From: Nitriliruptor sp040882055
Lineage (GTDB): Bacteria; Actinomycetota; Nitriliruptoria; Nitriliruptorales; Nitriliruptoraceae
Direction of reading: 5' to 3'
DNA: 64,000 nucleotides
Assembly: GCA_040882055.1 (NCBI GenBank)
Contig: JBBECA010000076.1
Span: forward strand, 1 to 64,000
The notes under the pieces are model-generated. The model made no database searches. It was not told the DNA's origin and saw nothing but the letters and a program-made list of their open reading frames with translations. Shown one piece after another: positions 33,133 through 41,636 of this stretch. A program made the position numbers and the translations under genes. The first letter of the stretch is position 1. The number at the start of each line of letters is the position of its first letter.

Positions 33133-34283
33133 GAGGTGGACAGCACCTCGAAGCGCAGGCCCTGCGCCTCGAGCCGGCGTCGGTACCCGGCGCCGAGCCC
33201 CTGGGCGGGGGTGACGGCGCCGAGGTGACCCGAGGGTGCGTCCTGCGCGAGGGTCAACACCGCCTCACCGAGCATCTTCGCCGTCTCGTCGTAGCCCGGG
33301 TCGCCGCCGCTGACCCGGGTCACGACCTGCTGCCCGCCGCCGACCCCGTGGAAGGTCGCCGCGAACGTGCTGCGGGCCCGGCGCGCCGCCGACGGCCCCT
33401 CGCCCGAGCTCGGCAGGACGCGGTCGAGCAGCGCGCGGGTCGGGGGCAGCGACGCGAGGGCGCCGAACGCGGCGACGCCGGCGAGCCCACCGACGACGAC
33501 CGGCAGGGTGCGGACACGGGCGAAGTGCCCGTAGCGGAACTTCGCGCCGTACCCGTCGAGGGTGGCAGCCGACCGCAGCACGATGGCGGGGTCGATGGTG
33601 GGCAGCGGCACGCCGTACCCGTCGATGCCGACGGCGGGGTCGATGCGGTGGATCCGTTGGGGCAGGCTGCGCACCTCGCGTGCCGGGTCGCCGTCCACCC
33701 GGCTCGACGGGAACGACCGCGTCGCGATGGCCTGGAGCGCCGAGCGGGCGGTCCCTCCGCTGAACCTGGCGTCCGCCTCGACGTAGCCCCGGACGGTCAG
33801 CGGCGCGTCGTCGGGTAGGTGTTCGACCGCGAGCCCCACCCCGAGGTCGTGGGGGACCGAGTCGAACCCGCAGCACGACACCAGCCGGATCCCGGCGGCC
33901 CGGGCCCCCTCGTCGAACCGGCGACGCACGTCGGCCACGAAGCCGGGCTCGCCGGTGATGTCGGCGTACTCGGTCCCGGCACGCACGCACGCGTCGACGA
34001 CCGGGAGGCCGTGGTCGGCGAAGGGCCCGACCGTGGTGGCGAGGGCCGTGGTCCGCTCCGCCAGGCGGGTCACGGCGTCGATGTCGTGCACGTCGACCAC
34101 CTCGACCGCGGGCGGGTCCCCCGGCAACCGCTGCGCCACCGCCTCGAGCTTGTCCCGGTCACGCCCCGCGATGGCCCACCGCACCGTGGTGCCCGTGGTG
34201 CGACGTGCGAGGTGCTCGGCCGTCAGGCCACCGGTGAACCCGGTCGCGCCGAGCAGGACGACGTCGTACTGACGATCGGACAC
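33129..34283 (-). CDS. Saccharopine dehydrogenase-like oxidoreductase
   Basis: 384 residues from GTG 34283 (GAGG 6 nt upstream). N-terminal Rossmann domain with GATGFTG (11-17) and a catalytic-type domain containing 'YADITGEPGFV' and 'SCCGFDSVPHDLG', as in the trans-acting enoyl reductase/saccharopine dehydrogenase-like family of actinobacteria. Members near mycobacterial lipid clusters act as enoyl reductases; saccharopine itself is unlikely. First gene of a three-gene unit with the small coiled-coil and PBP genes. Confidence 0.85.
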   Translation of the reverse strand: MSDRQYDVVLLGATGFTGGLTAEHLARRTTGTTVRWAIAGRDRDKLEAVAQRLPGDPPAVEVVDVHDIDAVTRLAERTTALATTVGPFADHGLPVVDACVRAGTEYADITGEPGFVADVRRRFDEGARAAGIRLVSCCGFDSVPHDLGVGLAVEHLPDDAPLTVRGYVEADARFSGGTARSALQAIATRSFPSSRVDGDPAREVRSLPQRIHRIDPAVGIDGYGVPLPTIDPAIVLRSAATLDGYGAKFRYGHFARVRTLPVVVGGLAGVAAFGALASLPPTRALLDRVLPSSGEGPSAARRARSTFAATFHGVGGGQQVVTRVSGGDPGYDETAKMLGEAVLTLAQDAPSGHLGAVTPAQGLGAGYRRRLEAQGLRFEVLSTS

Positions 34284-34319
34284 GGGGAGCCTCGAGGGAC
34301 GCGGACGGGGTGGGAGCGC

Positions 34320-34362
34320 GACGGTAGGACGCCGGGGCCCGTGACCCCAACCGGCTACCGTC
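34320..34362. promoter_or_regulatory. Divergent TACCGT boxes, mirror-symmetric
   Basis: GACGGTAG (34320-34327) and CTACCGTC (34355-34362) are exact reverse complements. Each contains a TACCGT -10 box pointing to its own gene (minus 34326-34321, plus 34356-34361). Leaders of about 31 and 48 nt result. The -35 regions overlap. Confidence 0.5.
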
Positions 34363-34415
34363 CGTCGGTCCGCGTCCGCACCGTGGCAGCTCCCGCCCGG
34401 CCATGGAGGTCCACC

Positions 34416-35366
34416 GTGTCGCTCCCGCTCGCCCTGCTCGCCCTGGTCGTGGGCCTCGTGATCCTCGTCCGGGCCGCGGACACCTTCGTGGCCGGTGCCG
34501 AGGCGATCGCGGTGCACCGGCGCTGGTCGCCGGCGGTCATCGGTGCCGTCATCGTCGGCTTCGGCACCTCGCTGCCCGAGCTCGTGACGTCCGTCATCGC
34601 GGCCTTCGGTGGCCAACCCGACCTCGCACTCGGCAACGCGGCCGGGTCGAACGTGGCCAACCTCCTGCTCATCCTCGGGGTCGCCGCGCTGGTCTCACCG
34701 ATCGTCGGTACGCGCGATCAGGCGCCCCGTCGGGACGGCCTGATCGCCGGGGTGGCGAGCGTCCTGCTGCTCGGGGTGGCGTTCGACGGACGGATCGGCG
34801 CGGTCGAGGGTGGCGTGCTCGTGCTCGCCCTCCTCGCCGCCATCGTGTGGCAGGTACGGACCGCCCGCAGCGGCGATGTGGCGACCGAGCTACCTCTCGC
34901 CGTCCCCGAGCGGTTCGTCGGCGTCCGCGTGGTCGGGGGTCTGCTCGGTGTGCTCGTGGGCGCCCAGCTGTTGGTCGCCGGCGCCACCGATCTCGCCGAG
35001 CGCGCGGGTCTCCCCGAGATCGTCATCGGATCGCTGCTGGTCGCCGTCGGCACCTCGCTGCCCGAGCTGGCCACCGCCATCGCCTCGGCGCGACGTGGCC
35101 AGGTCGAGATCCTGCTCGGCAACCTGCTCGGTTCGAACGCGTTCAACGCCCTCATGGTCGTCGGTGCCTCCGCGTTGGTCGGTGCCGGACGTGGGGACGG
35201 CTTCCCGGTGGACGGGGCGGCGCTCGCCGTCGTCGCGGCCGCGGCCGTGATCACCGGTCTGGCGGCGCTGATCCTCTCGCGCCGGCCGGTCATCACCCGC
35301 CCCGTCGGCGCGGCCCTCGTCGCCCTGCACGTCGCATCCGTCCCCGTGCTGCTCGCGATCAGCTGA
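34416..35366 (+). CDS. Calcium/cation antiporter (CaCA family)
   Basis: About 316 residues, ten or so membrane helices, and the two alpha-repeats of the Na+/Ca2+ exchanger superfamily: GTSLPELVTS with GNAAGSNVANLL, and GTSLPELATA with GNLLGSNAFNAL. The Glu and Asn of these repeats bind the ions. It is of YrbG/CaxP type. GTG 34416 has GGAGGT 5 nt upstream. Ion specificity cannot be read. It is divergent from the saccharopine dehydrogenase-like gene. Confidence 0.93.
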   Translation: MSLPLALLALVVGLVILVRAADTFVAGAEAIAVHRRWSPAVIGAVIVGFGTSLPELVTSVIAAFGGQPDLALGNAAGSNVANLLLILGVAALVSPIVGTRDQAPRRDGLIAGVASVLLLGVAFDGRIGAVEGGVLVLALLAAIVWQVRTARSGDVATELPLAVPERFVGVRVVGGLLGVLVGAQLLVAGATDLAERAGLPEIVIGSLLVAVGTSLPELATAIASARRGQVEILLGNLLGSNAFNALMVVGASALVGAGRGDGFPVDGAALAVVAAAAVITGLAALILSRRPVITRPVGAALVALHVASVPVLLAIS

Positions 35367-35390
35367 GCTCACCGCTCACGCTCGGACCGG

Positions 35391-36764
35391 TCAGAGCCAC
35401 TTGCCGGGGTTCAGCAGGTCCTGCGGGTCGAGCGCCCGCTTGATCGAACGCTGCACGGCGAGGCTCGCCGATCCGACCTCGCGTTCGAGGAAGGGCTGCT
35501 TGACCACGCCGATGCCGTGCTCGCCCGTGACGGTCCCACCGAGTTCGAGCGCCACCTCGAGGATGTCGTCGAAGGCGGCCTTCCCGCGCACGAGCGCGTC
35601 CTCGTCGCCCCGTGGCAGCACGATGGTGGGGTGCATGTTCCCGTCCCCGGCGTGTCCGAACGTGCCGATCGTGACGTCGCGCGCCGCGGCGATCTCCTCG
35701 GTGCGGCCGACGAGGTGGGGGATCTTCGAGCGGGGGACGGCGACGTCGTCGAGCAACGTGTCGCCGAGCCGTTCGAGCGCGGGGATGGCGAGCCGGCGCG
35801 CCTGGAGCAGCATCTCGGCCTCGTCCGGGTCATCGGTGGCCGCGGTGTAGCTGGCCCCGGCGGCGTCACAGATCGCTGCGGCCCGCGCGACCTCCGTCCC
35901 CCGGAGCGGCGCCGGCGAGTCGGACTGCACGAGCAGCAGCGCGGCGGCGTCACGGTCGAGCCCGAGGTTCCGCCAGTCGTCCACCGCGAGCAGCGTGGTG
36001 CGGTCCACGAGCTCGACGAGGGAGAGCTGGAGCCCGCTGGCGACGAGGTCGGCGACCGCGACACCGGCGGCGCCGAGCGTCGGGAAGACCGCGACCATGG
36101 TCGCGGCGCCCTCGGGCAGCGGGGTCAGGCGGACCCGCACCCGGGTCACGATGCCGAGCGTCCCCTCGCTGCCGATCATCAGCTGGGTGAGATCGAGCCC
36201 GGCGACCCCCTTGATCGTCCGCCGGCCGGTCTCGACGATGGTGCCGTCGGCCATGACGACCTCGAGCCCGAGCACGTGATCGCGGGTCACGCCGTACTTG
36301 ACGCAGCACAGCCCACCGGCGTTGGTCGCGATGTTGCCGCCGATCGAGCAGAACGTCTTGCTCGCGGGATCCGGCGGGTACCAGAGCCCGTGCTCGGCCG
36401 TCGCGAGCGAGACGTCGGCGTTGATGACCCCGGGTTCGAGCACGGCCATCTGGTCCACCGCGTCGATCTCGAGGATGCGGTCCATGCGCTCGAGGCACAG
36501 GACCACGCACCCGTCGATCGCCGACGACCCGCCGCACAGCGAGCTGCCGGCACCGCGCGGGACGATCGGCACCTGGTGGTCGGCGGCGGCACGGACCGCT
36601 GCGGCGACCTGCTCGGTGGTCGTCGGGAAGACGGCGGCGAGCGGTGTCCCCGGCTCGATCCACTCGGTGCGGTCGTAGCGGTAGGTCTCGAGGACGTCCG
36701 GGTCGGTCACGAGCGCGCCCGCCGGGAGCGCGTCGCCGAGCTGTTCGACGAACCTCGAGGTCAC
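35391..36764 (-). CDS. FAD-linked oxidase, GlcD/D-lactate dehydrogenase type
   Basis: About 457 residues. The PCMH-type FAD domain has 'PIVPRGAGSSLCGGSSAIDG', 'GGNIATNAGGLCCVKYG' and 'GSEGTLGIVT'; the C-terminal domain has 'GHAGDGNMHPTIV' and 'GGTVTGEHGIGVVKQPFL', the metal/substrate motif of glycolate oxidase GlcD and D-2-hydroxyacid dehydrogenases. Which 2-hydroxyacid it oxidises is not clear. No GlcE or GlcF gene is near. GTG 36764 is 5 nt after GGAGGG; an upstream TTG at 36776 is possible. A minus-strand TACCCT lies 24 nt upstream of that. Confidence 0.9.
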   Translation of the reverse strand: MTSRFVEQLGDALPAGALVTDPDVLETYRYDRTEWIEPGTPLAAVFPTTTEQVAAAVRAAADHQVPIVPRGAGSSLCGGSSAIDGCVVLCLERMDRILEIDAVDQMAVLEPGVINADVSLATAEHGLWYPPDPASKTFCSIGGNIATNAGGLCCVKYGVTRDHVLGLEVVMADGTIVETGRRTIKGVAGLDLTQLMIGSEGTLGIVTRVRVRLTPLPEGAATMVAVFPTLGAAGVAVADLVASGLQLSLVELVDRTTLLAVDDWRNLGLDRDAAALLLVQSDSPAPLRGTEVARAAAICDAAGASYTAATDDPDEAEMLLQARRLAIPALERLGDTLLDDVAVPRSKIPHLVGRTEEIAAARDVTIGTFGHAGDGNMHPTIVLPRGDEDALVRGKAAFDDILEVALELGGTVTGEHGIGVVKQPFLEREVGSASLAVQRSIKRALDPQDLLNPGKWL

Positions 36765-36794
36765 GTTGCCCTCCAACGGTCGGGCCGGAGGAGG

Positions 36795-36800
36795 AGGGTA
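36795..36800 (-). promoter_or_regulatory. Putative -10 box TACCCT
   Basis: Minus-strand TACCCT, giving a start near 36788 and a leader of about 24 nt for the GlcD-like gene. Confidence 0.4.
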
Positions 36801-36849
36801 GGCCGCGCACGCGTCCCGCTCCGGCGCCCCGGGCGGCGACCCTTCGCGG

Positions 36850-36855
36850 TAGCGT
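36850..36855 (+). promoter_or_regulatory. Putative -10 box TAGCGT
   Basis: Gives a leader of about 34 nt with GAGGTGA ahead of the ATG of the aminotransferase gene. Confidence 0.45.
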
Positions 36856-36895
36856 CACCCGACGGTTCCGGCGACCCCGTGCGAGGTGACCGACG

Positions 36896-37942
36896 ATGTC
36901 CAGCGCGCCCCTGACGGCCCAGTCCACCGGTGCCCCCGCTCCCGCCTTCGGGACGGTCCTGGCGCCCACGATGGCCACCGTCACCGTCGTCGACGGCGTC
37001 TACGGCGATCTCGAGCTGGTCCCGCTGGCCCCCATCGCCATGCACCCCGCCGCGCACGCCCTGCACTACGGCAGCACGTGTTTCGAGGGACTCAAGGCCC
37101 ACCGGGGCACGGACGGCACGGTCCGGCTGTTCCGCGTGGATGCGCACGCGGACCGCATGTCGGGCTCGGCGCGGCGCCTCCACCTGCCGGTCCCGGACCC
37201 GGAGCTCGTGACCGAGGCGATCGTGCGGGTGACCGCCGCGAACCTCGACCTCACACCCGAGTCGCCCGGTGCGCTCTACCTCCGCCCGGTCCTGCTCGGC
37301 ACGCTCGAGAACATCGGGGCCGCCGCGGCGCCGTCCCCCGACGCGCTCTTCTACGTGATCGCCTCACCGGTCGGCGACTACTTCACCGGCGACCGTGGGC
37401 TCAGGCTCTGGGTCGAGACCGAGCTGCCACGTACGACACCGCAGTTCGGACGGATCAAGACCGGCGCGAACTACGCGATGGCGCTCGGCCCGACCTTGGC
37501 GAGGAAGCAGCAGCACGGCGTGGACCAGGTCCTGTTCGCCCCCGAGGGCGACGTGCAGGAGACCGGCGCCGCCAACGCGCTGCTGCTGTCGGAGGACCGG
37601 ATCGTCACGCGGATGCTCGACGATGCCTTCCTCCACGGCATCACCCGTGACAGCGTCCTGACGCTGGCCCGTGACCTCGGGATGCAGGTCGAGGAGCGGC
37701 CGGTCTCGGTCGACGAGCTCTACGCCTGGTGCCGCGACGGAGGCGAGGTCGCCCTGTCAGGGACCGCCGCGGTGCTCGCCGGCGTCGGTGCGCTGGTCTC
37801 CGAGGATGGCGAGTGCGAGGTCACCGGCGGCGAGCCCGGCCCGGTCACCACCCGCCTGCGCGACGCCCTCCTCGCCCTGCAGCGCGGCGATGCCGAGGAC
37901 GCACACGGCTGGACCCGCGAGGTCACCGCCGCCGACGCGTGA
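36896..37942 (+). CDS. ilvE: Branched-chain amino acid aminotransferase
   Basis: 348 residues, fold type IV PLP enzyme. Lys188 in RIKTGANYAMAL is the Schiff-base lysine; 'HALHYGSTCFEGLKAHRG' and 'EVALSGTAAVLAGVG' are class-IV/BCAT signatures, the last binding the PLP phosphate. It converts branched 2-keto acids and glutamate, the last step in leucine, isoleucine and valine synthesis or first in breakdown. GAGGTGA lies 7 nt before ATG 36896, and a TAGCGT box is 40 nt upstream. It stands alone. Its 3' end overlaps the shifted reading frame of the broken SDR on the other strand. Confidence 0.95.
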   Translation: MSSAPLTAQSTGAPAPAFGTVLAPTMATVTVVDGVYGDLELVPLAPIAMHPAAHALHYGSTCFEGLKAHRGTDGTVRLFRVDAHADRMSGSARRLHLPVPDPELVTEAIVRVTAANLDLTPESPGALYLRPVLLGTLENIGAAAAPSPDALFYVIASPVGDYFTGDRGLRLWVETELPRTTPQFGRIKTGANYAMALGPTLARKQQHGVDQVLFAPEGDVQETGAANALLLSEDRIVTRMLDDAFLHGITRDSVLTLARDLGMQVEERPVSVDELYAWCRDGGEVALSGTAAVLAGVGALVSEDGECEVTGGEPGPVTTRLRDALLALQRGDAEDAHGWTREVTAADA

Positions 37943-37946
37943 GACC

Positions 37947-38905
37947 TCAGGCGGCCGGCAGGCCGTGGCCGACGCCGGTGAGCTCCTCGGTCCGCTCGAA
38001 CAGGGCGCGGGCGACGCGGTCGTCCTTCGCCGCATCGCCGCATCGCTGCGGCCGGCGGGTCCGGGGGCGCCGCGCATGCCACGCAGGGCTTGTGGGCCCC
38101 AGTAGGAGCCGCTCGGCACCCCGGGCGCCACCGCGGCGAACAGCTGCGGGAGCGCGCCTTCCGCCGCCGGCTGCGCGACGACCGCGTTGAGCGCGCGGCT
38201 GGCCAGGTCCATCGCCTGTCCGCTGAGCCCACCCTGCATCGAGGGGCCCTTGGTCTGCAGCTCGGTGGCCGCGTACCCGGGGTGCGCCGCGGCCACCGTC
38301 ACCGGTGAGGCGTTCGCGTCCAAGCGGCGCGCGAGCTCGTGGACGTGGAGGAGGTTGGCGAGCTTGCTCTGGCCGTAGGCCAGCCAGCGCTGGTAGCGGC
38401 GCCGTTCGAACTGCAGGTCGTCGAGGTCGATCCGACCGACGCGGTGCAGCTCCGACGACACGATCACGACGCGCGGATCCTCGGCGTCCTGCAGCAGGGG
38501 CAGCAGCTGGGCGATGAACGCCGCGTGGCCGAGGTGGTTGACCCCGAGCTGGAGCTCGAAGCCGTCCACCGTACGTCGCTCCGGTGTGGCCATCAGCCCG
38601 GCGTTGGCGACGACCACGTCGAGGACGTCGTGGCGGTCGGCGATGACCGCGGCGGCGTGGCGCACCGAGGAGAGATCGGCGAGGTCGAGCTCGACGCGCT
38701 CGAGGATCGCGCCAGGGACGGCACGTCGGACCCGGTCGGCGGCCGCCTCGGTCTTGCTGGCGTCGCGGGTCGCCATCACCACGCGTGCGCCGGCGGCCGC
38801 GAGCGCACGGGTGTTCTCGAGCCCGAGCCCCGCGCTGGCACCGGTGACGACCACGGTGCGCCCCCGCAGGTCCGGTACGTCGCGCTCGCTCCAACCCATC
38901 GTCAT
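37947..38905 (-). pseudogene. SDR family oxidoreductase, frameshifted near the 3' end
   Basis: The SDR (TGASAGLG at 21-28; Tyr-Gly-Gln-Ser-Lys catalytic; NAGLMA) reads normally from ATG 38905 to SYWGP and GRSDAA. There a perfect 8-bp tandem duplication (38029-38036 and 38037-38044) shifts the frame. Removing one copy gives 'SDAAKDDRVARALFE', 'RTEELTGV' and a stop at 37947, the usual ending of this retinol-dehydrogenase-like branch, with 316 residues. As written the frame instead runs on to 37757, replacing the last 30 residues with unrelated ones and overlapping ilvE. The catalytic core is intact, so the product might still fold. A TAGGGT box lies upstream. Confidence 0.85.
38029..38044. repeat. 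8-bp tandem duplication GCCGCATC x2
   Basis: Perfect direct duplication that adds 8 bases to the SDR gene and shifts its frame. Confidence 0.95.
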
Positions 38906-38934
38906 CTCCGGTGTCGATCCCCCGTGGGACCCCG

Positions 38935-38940
38935 ACCCTA
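38935..38940 (-). promoter_or_regulatory. Putative -10 box TAGGGT
   Basis: Minus-strand TAGGGT with a leader of about 23 nt to the broken SDR gene; GGAG precedes its ATG. Confidence 0.4.
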
Positions 38941-38962
38941 CGGGCCAGCTCGGGCCGCTCGG

Positions 38963-39925
38963 TCAGCGGTGGCGACCCGCCGGCAGCGCGTCCGCCGGCA
39001 CCGTGCCGGTGGCCAGGAACCGGCCGAGGTCGGCGACGGCCCGGTCCGCCGCGCTCATCACGCCGACGAAGACCTGGTGGACGTGCCACATGCCGGGCCA
39101 CACCTGGAGGTGGACGTCGCCACCGGCCTCGGCGGCCGCATCGACGTACGCGTACGCGTCGTCACGCAAGGCCTCGGCACCGCCGACCTGGACCAGCGTC
39201 GGCGGGAGCGTGGTGAGATCCGCCCACCGGGGCGAGACCAGGGGGTCGGTCGGGTCGTAGGCGCCCGCGAGGTAGTCGCCGACGGCGTCGAGGCCGCCGC
39301 GGACGAGGAGCGGATCGTCGGCGGTGTCCCAGCTGCCCTCCGGGAGGGTCAGGTCGACGAAGGGAGAGATCGCGCCGACGGCCGCCAGCGAGGTGTCCCC
39401 GGCGTCCCGGAGCGCGACCGCGAGCCCGATGGCGAGGTTGCCCCCGGCGGAGTCCCCGGCGACCGTCACGCGCTGCGGCGTCCGTTCGAGGAGCGCGGCG
39501 TGGACGGCGCGGACGTCGTCCGCGGCTGCCGGGAAGGGGTGCTCCGGTGCGAGCCGGTAGTCGGGCACCACGACCGTGGCGTCCGCGGCGTGCGCCAACG
39601 CGGAGGTCAGCCCCCGGTGCGAACGGGGCGAGCCGACCACGAACCCGCCGCCGTGCACGTAGAGCAGCACGTGCGGATCCGCCTCACGGTACGCCTGACG
39701 ACCGCGGGGTCGCACCACCTCGACCGGGACGCCGGCGATGTGCCCCTGACGGACGTCGACCCGGTAGCGCAGCGAGGCGACGCCCCGGCCGAGCGCGTCC
39801 TGCAGCCGGCGTGCGGCCGGGAGCGGCAGGCTGCCGTCCAGCGTGGGACGGACCACGCGACGGGTGAAGGCGCGCGCGAACGGCTCGGTGGTGGTGAGTT
39901 CGGTGCCGTCGGTGGCGCGCGTCAC
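38963..39925 (-). CDS. Alpha/beta hydrolase, hormone-sensitive-lipase family
   Basis: 320 residues. HGGGF (91-95) forms the oxyanion hole and Gly-Asp-Ser159-Ala-Gly the nucleophile elbow; the His of the triad is in WHVHQVF near the end. This is an esterase or lipase of family IV. Its GTG overlaps the stop of the monooxygenase gene by 4 nt (GTGA), so the two enzymes are made from one mRNA. Hydrolysis of the ester made by the monooxygenase is the obvious job. Confidence 0.9.
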   Translation of the reverse strand: MTRATDGTELTTTEPFARAFTRRVVRPTLDGSLPLPAARRLQDALGRGVASLRYRVDVRQGHIAGVPVEVVRPRGRQAYREADPHVLLYVHGGGFVVGSPRSHRGLTSALAHAADATVVVPDYRLAPEHPFPAAADDVRAVHAALLERTPQRVTVAGDSAGGNLAIGLAVALRDAGDTSLAAVGAISPFVDLTLPEGSWDTADDPLLVRGGLDAVGDYLAGAYDPTDPLVSPRWADLTTLPPTLVQVGGAEALRDDAYAYVDAAAEAGGDVHLQVWPGMWHVHQVFVGVMSAADRAVADLGRFLATGTVPADALPAGRHR

Positions 39926-41490
39926 GCCGGCACCCTCCGGGCCTCGGCGACGGCGCCCGGATCGAGGTCGGTCCGTGTCGGCAGCTCCGAGCGACGCACC
40001 AGCGTGTGGGCCGCCGGATCGAAGCGGCGGGTCCGCCAGCGGTACTCCACGGTGGTCCCGACCCAGTTGTTCACGATGCGTCCGTTCTCGTCGACGTACC
40101 AGCTGTCGCAGTTGCCCGACCAGATCGACTCGCGCAGCCGGCGCTGCAGCGAGTCGTTGAAGCGACGGTGCACGTCCGCGCGGACCTCGATGCTCGCCAG
40201 GTCGTCGTCGACCATGGACCGCACGGCCTGGCCGATGTAGCGCGCCTGGCACTCGAGCATGAAGATGATCGAGTTGTGCCCGAGGTTGGTGTTCGGGCCG
40301 TACATCAGGAACAGGTTCGGGAAGCCGGCCACCGTGATCCCGAGGTGCGCCTCGGCGCCGTCACGCCACGCGTCGTTCAGGTCCACCCCGTCGCGTCCGA
40401 CGAGCTCGATCGGGGCGAGGAACTCGGTGGTCTTGAACCCGGTGCCCCAGACGATGACGTCGCACGGCAACCGCGTGCCGTCGTCGAGCACGACGGCGTC
40501 CGCCTCGATCCGGGCGACACCGCTGCCGACCACGTCGACGTTCGGACGCGCCAGCGCCGGGTACCAGTCGTTGGACTGCAGGATCCGCTTGCAGCCGATC
40601 GGGTAGTCCGGCGTCAGCTGCTCGCGCAGCTGTGGATCCTCGACGTCACGCTGCATGTGCCGTCTGGCGAGCTCGGTGGCGGCCCGGCCCGCGATGCGGT
40701 TCCCGCTGAACGCCGGCCAGCGACCCTCGGAGCGCAGGTAGAGGTAGGCCCGGTGTGCTGCGGCGTACCCCGGGAGCGCGGCGAAGGCCCGGCGTTCGAG
40801 GCCGGTGTAGGGACGGTCGCCCTTGCGCACGACCCACGGGGCGGAGCGCTGCACGACCGTCACCTGGGCCGCCCGTTCGGCGAGGTGCGGGACGAACTGG
40901 ACGGCGCTGGCTCCGGTACCGACCACCACGACCCTGGCACCGCCGAGCGGCGCGTCGTGGTCCCACCGGGCGGAGTGGAAGCTCGTCCCCGCGAAGTCGT
41001 CGAGGCCCGGCAGCCTCGGGATCGCTGGGCGGTTGAGCTGGCCGGTCCCGGCGATGAGGACGTCGAACTCGAGGATCTCGCCGCTGTCGAGGTGCACGTC
41101 CCACGTCGCGGTCGTGTCGGACCACACCGCGCGGATGACCTCGACGCCGAAGCGGCAGTGGGGCAGCAGGCCGCGTCGACGGGCCACCCGCTGGAGGTAG
41201 GTGTGGATCTCGGCCTGGGGGGCGAACCGCAGCGACCAGTCGGCGTTCGGGGCCCACGAGAACGAGTAGAGGTGGCTCGGCACGTCGCACGCGGCGCCGG
41301 GGTAGGTGTTGTCTCGCCACACCCCGCCGACCTCGTCCGCCTTCTCGAGCAACGTGAAGGACCGGACCCCGAGGGTCTGGAGCTCGGCGGCGGCCGCCAC
41401 CCCCGAGAAGCCGGCCCCGACGATGCCGACCCGCGGGGTGCGCGCTCGCGGTGGCGATGCCGAGCGACGGGCGGCGGTGTCGGTGGTCAT
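39922..41490 (-). CDS. Baeyer-Villiger-type flavin monooxygenase
   Basis: 522 residues. Two Rossmann motifs: GAGFSG (25-30) binds FAD and GTGASA the NADPH. The Baeyer-Villiger signature FxGxxxHxxxW is intact (FAGTSFHSARW, about 164-174). Such enzymes insert oxygen into ketones to make esters or lactones. The first 15 residues are a short disordered extension. ATG 41490 is 28 nt after a predicted start of transcription. The downstream esterase and divergent AraC regulator form one system. Confidence 0.93.
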   Translation of the reverse strand: MTTDTAARRSASPPRARTPRVGIVGAGFSGVAAAAELQTLGVRSFTLLEKADEVGGVWRDNTYPGAACDVPSHLYSFSWAPNADWSLRFAPQAEIHTYLQRVARRRGLLPHCRFGVEVIRAVWSDTTATWDVHLDSGEILEFDVLIAGTGQLNRPAIPRLPGLDDFAGTSFHSARWDHDAPLGGARVVVVGTGASAVQFVPHLAERAAQVTVVQRSAPWVVRKGDRPYTGLERRAFAALPGYAAAHRAYLYLRSEGRWPAFSGNRIAGRAATELARRHMQRDVEDPQLREQLTPDYPIGCKRILQSNDWYPALARPNVDVVGSGVARIEADAVVLDDGTRLPCDVIVWGTGFKTTEFLAPIELVGRDGVDLNDAWRDGAEAHLGITVAGFPNLFLMYGPNTNLGHNSIIFMLECQARYIGQAVRSMVDDDLASIEVRADVHRRFNDSLQRRLRESIWSGNCDSWYVDENGRIVNNWVGTTVEYRWRTRRFDPAAHTLVRRSELPTRTDLDPGAVAEARRVPA

Positions 41491-41524
41491 CGGCGAGCTT
41501 CCGTTCCGGGGGCGCGGTAGGTGG

Positions 41525-41530
41525 ACGGTA
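41525..41530 (-). promoter_or_regulatory. Putative -10 box TACCGT of the monooxygenase operon
   Basis: Minus-strand TACCGT; transcription would begin near 41518. The AraC-type repeats lie further upstream. Confidence 0.45.
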
Positions 41531-41562
41531 GGTCCTCGGGCGGGGGGCGGACCCTGTCGACG

Positions 41563-41590
41563 CCGGACAGGAGGTTGTTCGTTCCGGACA
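41563..41590. promoter_or_regulatory. Direct repeats CCGGACA, 21 bp apart: AraC-type operator
   Basis: CCGGACA at 41563-41569 and 41584-41590. The 21-bp spacing is two helical turns, as at AraC-family half-sites. From the predicted start near 41518 they lie about -45 to -72, next to the -35 region, the position for activation. Confidence 0.55.
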
Positions 41591-41636
41591 CGTGCGTCAC
41601 CATGGCCCGGCTCGGGACCGGCGAGGGAGCTGAGCG

